Source: Pelodera strongyloides
Taxonomy: Eukaryota; Nematoda; Chromadorea; Rhabditida; Rhabditidae
Direction of reading: 5' to 3'
DNA: 64,000 nt
Assembly (NCBI GenBank): GCA_036852015.1
Contig: JAANDG010000342.1
Coordinates: 1-64,000 of the forward strand
Numbering within the stretch: position 1 is the stretch's first letter; the number at the start of each line of letters is the position of its first letter. Below the pieces are notes generated by a model. That model made no database searches, was not told the origin of the DNA, and worked only from the letters and a program-made list of their open reading frames with translations. Below are positions 49,001 through 58,000 of this stretch, in pieces. Made by a program: the position numbers and the translations under genes.

Positions 49001-52000
49001 AGGTTGTTATGTTACACTCTTTGAAACATTTCCATGAAAATGTTGCAAATTTGAAGACCAAAGTTTGATTCAGTACTTTTCAAATAGTCATGTAACTTTA
49101 GTTCTTAGTTCCTTGCATAACAGTATAATTTATAATCCTTATATTGGATTATGTGTAGTCATGTGACTTCCTGTCATTTGTCATTTTATCTGTGCAAAAT
49201 ATTATGTTTGTACCTTTGGAAGATAATTTTGTTATCTGAAAATGATAATATTGATAATAGACGAAATCAAACTTCCGATTTTAATGTAATCTGTACCTTT
49301 ATCTTCTAAATACTTTTCTCAATAACCGGAAATTTAAGGAAGACGTTGAATTTTGTAATTCGTGATGATATCATATGAGACACCACATTAAAACATTATT
49401 CCAAATTTTATACTTACTGTCGTAAAACTATGCGGCTTGGTAAAATTATGGTGAAAAAACCGCAGGGAAGTTAAACAAGAAAGAAAATCCACATGATCCC
49501 CAAAAATACGTTTCACAACTGTAATAAATTGAAAACGTACAATTAGTTTTGTTGGTGGCAATCTTTGCATGCTTTGCAAAACAAGCGATAACTTTGAAAT
49601 TAAAGCGATATAAGAGGCGGATTCTGAAACGAATGTTTGACGATGTATTCCCATTTGTCTTATTCTAAATTCGTACTCATTGACATGTGATGTATGCATT
49701 GCATGGGAATGCAGTTTTCCAAACTCCGTTTCAAGAACCGGAAGTTATACCTCTTTAAAATAATATGTGTACCGTATCAGATCGAAGAACAACTTCCTCT
49801 CCTCATTTATTCACAATTGTATATGATGGACAGAGAGGAGGTGACAGCACAAGGGATATTTGAAGGACGAGTTACGCAAGTAAGAGATTTAAAGCGAAAT
49901 GCTAGCCCCTTTGGAAAATTTGCATATGACAAGCAAATCCTATGTATCTTATGCTAATTTTGTACGATTGCCGTGGACGATCGTACAAAATTAGCATAGG
50001 ATACATATGATTAGCGTATCATATGCAAATTTTCCAAAGGGGCTAGCATTTCGCTTTAAAGGGTCAGGCCCATTTCAAAATACCCCTATTTTTGATGATT
50101 CCATCTGATTCTCCATGTCAAATATAGTAGGATGCAATATTTTTCTAATTTTCAAGCGCAAAATTCACGCAGTATTCAGCAATTTACCCCTGCCAGTCAT
50201 ACCCAACTATTTACCGCATTTGTCACGCCCCTTCGCGCTAATTGGGCAATATGCTCTATTGGGCGTGGCAATTGCGATATCGGCGAATCAGCGCGAATGG
50301 GCGTGCCAACTGCGATAGATAGCTGTGTATGACTGCTCACGTTAAATTGCTGAATAATGAGTGATTTTTGCGCTTGAATATTAGAAAATTATTGCATCCT
50401 ACTATATTTGACATGGAGAATCAGATGGAATCATCAAAAATAGGGGTCATTTGAAATGGGCCTGACCCTTTAAGTCACAGGAAAATCATAAAAATTAAGC
50501 TTTTTACCGTGTCATTTAGAGCAAAGAGAAATATCAGCCAGCTCCTGATACCTGATACGATGTTAGTTAGAAATGCTGGAAAATCCGTTTACCGTTTCTT
50601 TAATCAACATAATTATTTATTTTAAAGCTTCGGGCACAGAAAGGAACATAATTAATAATTTGCATGCAATACATGAGAACAGAGTTCAAAAGCAAGGGGC
50701 TTATCGCTTTAAAAACATACATGATGTGTCACATCTCTAGCCTCTCCTCCTCCTCAAAGAAGCCGGCCTTCATATGGCTTCTCTAACAGGAATTGACAGA
50801 GAGGACGAGAGGGTACAAATGGCAATTGCTGAGGCAATTGAATTAGAGTGGAGACTGGTGCTCATTAGTTCTGTGGTAAGTATTTTCATTTACTTCATTT
50901 GTTATATATGAAAAGATTCAATTACCAGATGCTGTATCAGTATCTGCGAAGCTGATTGAGCTGAGAAGTTTAGTCAAAATGATTGGTCTTGAAGTGCAGC
51001 ACATGAGTAACTCCAATGTGAAAATTACGGCCTGCATGCGTCGTGGAAAATAGTGGCACGTCGTTTGTTCTGGCGTGCAAGTTGCCCGCCGTAACGTTGC
51101 CACTTGCACGCCGTGAAAAGTAAGGCTGCCGCTTGCACGCCATAAAGTTGCCGCTTGCACGTTGTACAACGCCATTTCGCCCCCGGCTTTTGGCGTGCGA
51201 GCGGATTGATAACCGCGGGCAAGTTGCACGTCATTCCCATTCCGCGTTCATTTTTGAGCGCCACCACGTTGCCAAATGGAAGGTTGTCGCTTGCACGCCG
51301 CAACTTTCGTCAGTGTAGCAATACAGATGAATTAAAAGTAAGGCCAGGGACGTGGTGTAGCTTAGTGGACGAGATAAGTCATTGCACAGCTAGACGTCGA
51401 CCTCCAACCTCCAAATTTTGAGTATTAAAGGGAGAGGCCCATGAGAAAAAAGTTGTCCTTAATTTACTTACACAGGATGTCCGGAATTTAAGAAATACTT
51501 CTGTGAAATCCGCATTTCTTTACACCTAGAACTCGCAAAGTTATTCTCCGGCAAACTGTTCGGCCAGGTACCGTAGTCAGAAGCAATTTTTGCGCTTTTG
51601 TGTATTACAGTATTGGAAACGCCCTGTTAATATCATATGCATCATTCTCATTCGTTTTGACATTATTTTGAAGAGAAAGGATGAAAATGAACGGATATAA
51701 ACCGTAAAAACGTTCTGACTACGGTACCTGGCCGAAAAGTTTGCGGGGGAATAACTCTCTGAGTTCTGGGTGTAAATAAGTGCTGTTTTCACAGAAGTAT
51801 TTCTAAAATTCCGGACATCCTGTGTAAGTAAATTAAGGACAACTTTTTTCTCATGGGCCTCTCCCTTTAATGTAAGCGTCGGGATTTTTATTTTATTTTT
51901 CTTCAAATTCGCTCATTTCAGCACGAAGGGAAAGACAAACAGACCTCCAATTATCATAGTACGACAGTTCGACAATTGCAGGAGACAATGAACAGTGTAC

Positions 52001-55000
52001 ATTTTATATTTCAAATGACAGCTTTTATTTTTGCATAGCTTCCAGATTTTCCAGAAAAACAGGACCGGGAAAAACGTTGATTGTTGCAGATTGATTGGGA
52101 GTACTTTCTTTCCCACTTGTTGGGAGCACCGGTGAATCCAAATGAACCAATTGCTATCAAGGTAAGCATTATGGGAAATTAGGCAATTAGTTGGGTAAAA
52201 ACTTCTGTGATTATCTGAAAAAATTGAAGTCAATATCGGGTAGACATGGTAGAGGCACCAGACTGTAGAACTCTCGGTGTCAGACAGGACATTTCGCTAG
52301 CAGAGCTAACGACCGATTTTTTCAGGCTGGTTTACTCTGGCTTGGAAAATTGGAGCGAATCTTGCGATTGTACAAGCAAACCGAGAATGGAATGAGGATT
52401 TTGGAACGGTCAGCTTTATATACTATCAGCAGGATTATATACTATCAACTTTTCCATTCGGGCATATCTGAGAGTGTCATTGTCTCTTGTTTTATCTGTT
52501 TTATGGTAGTAGGAAAACAAATTGTTTTACGCTTCCAGTGCGTGCACCTTTATATTCAAGGGAGTTCAAATTCAAAGTTTTGCTCATGACATGTTCCGCA
52601 GTGGTCGTGAGCGCGATAGTTCCAGCTGACAAATTGCGCGGCGTGTTCAGGCTAGGGCCAGGAGGGATGGGATGGTCTTTGGTACTTCGGTAGTCGTCCG
52701 CAGAAAGAAAAATTATTTCGGGAAAACAATAAATGATGAGTTACATGTAATCGAGTAACTAGGTAATGATTTCTCTATTTCAGATATGTTAAATGGAAAT
52801 CACTGTTCCTAAACCTCGGATATACCCAGCCACCATGCGATGATGAGATAAAGAATCCGAGTTTCAATGTGAGTAGCTTCACTTCACGTTCAAATTTATA
52901 TATTTATTAAAGCGGTATGACACGTGGTTTTGAGAGGAGAGCGGCAGACCTCACTTTCAGGCTCTCATGCAAATGTACGTGGGCGCAGCTCCCCTGCGAA
53001 AGCAGTTTTGTATTCTACGGTCATCTGCACATTTCCCTCTGTCAGCTGCGTCACTTCTGAGAAGAACGGAACATGAATCGGCTAGAAAGGTAGAAATCCA
53101 GTTCCATACGATATCTTCCCTACAAATGCGTTCACCATTGCTTTATTATATATGTCTCTCAGATTTGAATGAAATCCGAGAATCGCATGTCTCCGGTTTC
53201 AGTTAAAAGAGCAAATGACGTAATTGAACAGCAAATTTAGCTTTCTATCAGATTTCGCTGTCAATTGAAAATTTCAAGGGCAGTTGCGTTAGAATAAGCA
53301 AGGGTCATGTTATATGATATGAGTTCTTTTTGATAGGATATTGGATATGATATGATATGATATGAGCGAATCTAAAACGTTACATAAAAGAAGCTCTACG
53401 TCACTTTATTATAAAAATATTATTATTTATTGTAGAATCGAGAAATGATGCAAGAAATATTTGAAGAAATCCGTCAAAGTTTCTCCAGTGTTTTAAAGAC
53501 GACTGACGTTTTTGATGAGTTGACAAGAGAGCATGTACTGCAAAAAGTGAGTGTATTTTGTTGGCGAAATACCGGCCGATTTTTGAAACGCATCGTGGAC
53601 AACTGAAATCTTACGTGTTTATGCTAAGTTACTCGAATTTAGCTCGCTTTTTATTCTAATTTACGTTTATTTGCATAAGCTGCATAAGAATGCTGGTATA
53701 CTCAATGTGTTTCAAATACCTTCGGGTATTTCGCTTTAAATACTCGTGTAGTTTTCCGTGAGTAGAGGTGCACCTCCTATAAACGGGGATAATCAATCTG
53801 CATTCTCACTCAAGAAGAGCATGTGTAAAACTAACTACCCATTAGAAACTGTGGTCCAGGGGCAACCTGCCCATTCCCGACTGCTTTATTGTGTTTATTT
53901 ATTATGTGTATTTTATAACACAACCTGTACGTTACATTGCTTTCTTTGATTGTCTAGTGCGTAATAAATTAAATACCCCGTGGCAGAGATAGACTGCGGT
54001 AGACCTCCGAAAAGCAAAGAGAACGTCGCTTTTTTGGGCCTATGAACAATCATTAACCAGTTTGATAACATAATATCTGTTGACATTACGAAATCGTCAT
54101 TATGCACAACGACTACGTCATGTTACGTCATAATGACACTGTTTCTGTAGTTGATAGTGTCTAGAAAATAGCAACCAATTTGAGTTGTGCGGCGCGCAGT
54201 CAAATACAAAAAATGAACGCCAACACTTGCAGTGACTCATTCATATTTTACATTCATAAACAAATGATGCGTGGGATGTTACAAACATGTTTGCGATGTT
54301 ATTATGAACATGAATCTAACAACATTTGCATTTCTGTGTATGGGGGCTAGCGGTAAAAACGTGTGTGTATATGTAGAAGTCATTATTTTTGGAGCTTATG
54401 AACAAACCGCAAAAAGCACGATATTTTGTTTTATTATTATTTAATCATAGTTTGTTTGAGATAGGAAATGTCTCCTTCTTTTCTTCGTATCCCGATGACG
54501 TGGATGATTCGAGCAGACTGGAAGAAGAAGGTTCTTACGTAAGTTATTGGTTTCTCATGCAAGGTTACAGTTACTCACGAAAAAATATGTATAACAAATG
54601 CTTAACAGCTCGATTCGTTCGTTTTGAAATAATAGAAATTAAAAGTATAAACCTGACAATAAGCCGTCTCGATCAGCGATGAAAATAAGATTTCTGGAGC
54701 AGCGCTGGCGCTTTCCACCTTGGTTCGACTCCGGCTCATTGTCAAACGAGCCACCTTGACACATACGTGTAATGTGTAATGTTTTTGGTTGTAAGGACAA
54801 AAAGCTGGTATATGTATGAGCGAAATAATATAAGCAAAAAGATAGAGCTATCCGCATAGTTTTCTTCACAGATGCGTTCCATTCAGCTTTGACCACGACT
54901 TTTGTTTCAAGGGTTTTTTGACTGCATAAAATATCTGGTTACGTTTATTTCATACTATGTTTTATTGATGATGTAAATAAACCTTCTATCTTGATTTAGA

Positions 55001-58000
55001 TTGTCCCCTCACCAGAGACTGGTCAGTCAGACTTCTTTTGGACAATGATCACTGCGGCCGGGAATAAGCATCGAAGGGATATGAGGAGGTAAAAAGGGCA
55101 CATTAAAGCCGGTTTTTGAAACACATCGAGTACACCAGCCTTCTTATGCGGTTATGCAAATGAACATAATTAGAGAAGAAAAAATCTAGCTAAATTCGAG
55201 CAAATTAGCATGAATACGTAAGAATTCAGTTGTTCACGATGCGGTTCAAAAACCGGCCAGTATTTCGCTTTAAACTGAATTGAACAGGACAATAATCGTC
55301 CGATCATTTTACTCTAAGACCGTACTCCATATCCGACATTCTCAAGGGGGAATAACTCCGCGAGTTTTCTGCGTTATAGACATAGAACACGGCTTTCACG
55401 TCAATATAGAATGCGCATCCGTCCGCGCAAAGAAGCTCCTTCAGCATAACGTTTTTTTTTTAATTAATAAACCTTTTACGCTTCGACAGCGTGCATCTTT
55501 ATTCAAGGGAGTTCAAATTCAAAGTTTGCTTATGACATGTTCCGCAGAGGTCCTGAGCGCGATGAATTCCAGATGACAAATTGCTCGACGTTTTCGGGCT
55601 AGGGCCAGGATGGATCGCCCATTCTTTCCATCAGCGTAGGCACAACAACACCACCTTTATTATTATCATTTAGGTTGTCAAGGTCCGTGAATCCGTCCGA
55701 TTGGGTTGATAATTTCAATGCGCTTTCACTAAACGCCATCCACAATTACGAGAGGAATGCAGTGCTCTATCCACTTTCGCTCACACGATCACCATTTATT
55801 GATTATCGAATGCCAAGGTATTGATTGGGTACTGCATGCTAAATATTGATTATCACATGTTAGATAGCAAATTAGTTTTCAACATCTCAAATTAACGGTA
55901 GAGTAACGTGTCTCTACAACGTGAAACTCCGCGTCATCGCCGCACACAAAAAGAGGGCTCGCACAGAATGGCGGCGCACCGGGGTGCGCCGCCGTTCTGT
56001 GGCGAACCCGCGGTGAGGACACTAGTGAGAGTATGCCAAACGCCGCACCTATGGCTGCCGTGCCGCGCCTCCTATAAAAGGCTGCCGATGGGTTTATCAG
56101 ACTTGATTGAGTTCTGCATTCTCTTTCCTCTTCCTAAGCCCAGCTTTTCAGCGCTCTAAACTATGCTGGAGTTGGCTTTTTCTTCTCTCACGAAATTGCA
56201 CACGCTTTTGATGAATCAGGTGATAAATATGATTTAATTTAAATATTAAATAGAGGGTGCGCAGCTCTTTATAAATCCCTCGAGTTCACTGTTTCGCGGG
56301 TTTTTTTCGTCTACGTACCGGATTCGCTTTGAAAATGTCATTGGTCAAAAATAATCGTGTGCGTCACACGCACTAGGTTTTTTGGTTGCAAGCCACTCGC
56401 AGGACGGGCTTTTGAACCTTTGCCCACGGCATTTGCAATTTTCTCGATATAAATGGCTGGGAAATCTCATTTCACTAATTTGCAACGTATTCCAATTGAG
56501 CAGAAAGCATTAGGGCCGATTACACACAAAAAAGAAAGGTTATATTCGGCTCCAACAAATTTTTTGAAATCTGAAAGGCTGAAAGGCAAAAAAAGGGGAT
56601 ATTGTTCGCATGTTCATTGTGAATTTTAAAACGCATATTTTCATACATACTTTCTAAATTCTACAAGCCGCGGAAAACGATAGAAACCTTATAGTTAGGG
56701 TGTAGGTAGATTGGAGCTCTAACTTATGCAGACTTATAAACGTACTATTAGCAACGTCCGGTCAGTCAGGCAAAAAATACAGCATGCTTTCGCGTTATCT
56801 GAATCTGAGCTCTTGTACTTATTGCGAAGTCGAAAGTGACTAATATTTATTAAAAAGAAAGGAAAATAATCCTATTTATTATCTAGGTCGTCTATTCGGT
56901 TCAACTGGCAACCTTGGTCAATATTGGACAAAAATTTCCGAAAATAAAATGAAGGAGAAGGAAGAATGCTTTCTCAGACAGTATGCACAACTAAGCGACG
57001 AGGAGGGCGAAACAGTGAGTATTAATTATCTTAGCAATAAGTATCCTCTCGTATACTAGGTTCTCAGGCGCGCAGCGCGGAAATGCGTAAACGCGTCCGC
57101 GGAAATGAGATGGCGGGAAAGGCGGAGACGCAGAAAGGAGGTTTCACTCTGTCTCGAATTTTTCAATGCAATTTGCAATCTTTTCCCGCCGACGCGGCTA
57201 CGCACGCCTGAGGACCAGGGTAAACGAGGTGTCACTTCTATGGGGGCATTCCCCGCTCCCTGTTATGGGTGTTATGGGCCATGGGGACGTAACCTGGGGC
57301 CAACACTGGCCCCGTCATTGTTTTATTAGATCTATCTGTGTATTTCGTGAATCCAGGATGCTAATGTTTCATTTTTTGACATATGTAGTTTCAGAGTGGC
57401 ACAGCTTCGAAAACACTCCAGGAAAATATTGCTGATAACATTGGACTTCAAATCGCTTATAAGGTGTGATTCGCACTTTTGTTTGAATGTTTATCTGGGT
57501 AAAATGGTTATTCCTAGTTCCCATATTAGACCCTTGCGGAACAATTCGTGTGGTTTACGCACTGTATTGTAACCCTTAAAAAAGGAGCACGCGCTTGAAG
57601 CGTGAAATATTTATTTATTATTTATTTACACAATCTGAATGATTATCATGAGGTATGAACAATAGTTTTTTCAGGCATTTGAGCTCAAAGACGACCTCAA
57701 CGGCGACAAGCTCCCGGGGGCCGAACTCACCACAAAACAGGCATTTTTCGTCGCCTACGCACAGAATTGGTGTGCGAAGAAAGGAGAATCAATAGGAGTT
57801 CATTCAGAGGAAGAACTAAGGTATTTTCTCTATCTTGCCTAATCTTTATTGGAAAGAACCACGAGTGTAAAACTTAATTTAAAAAAAAATGCAAAAATTA
57901 CGAATGTGCCGTCTGTTACCATGAACAAGATATCGAGCACTAAACGTTTATGAACATAATCGCTATATATATATCCATCTTGCAAGAAAAACACAATATG

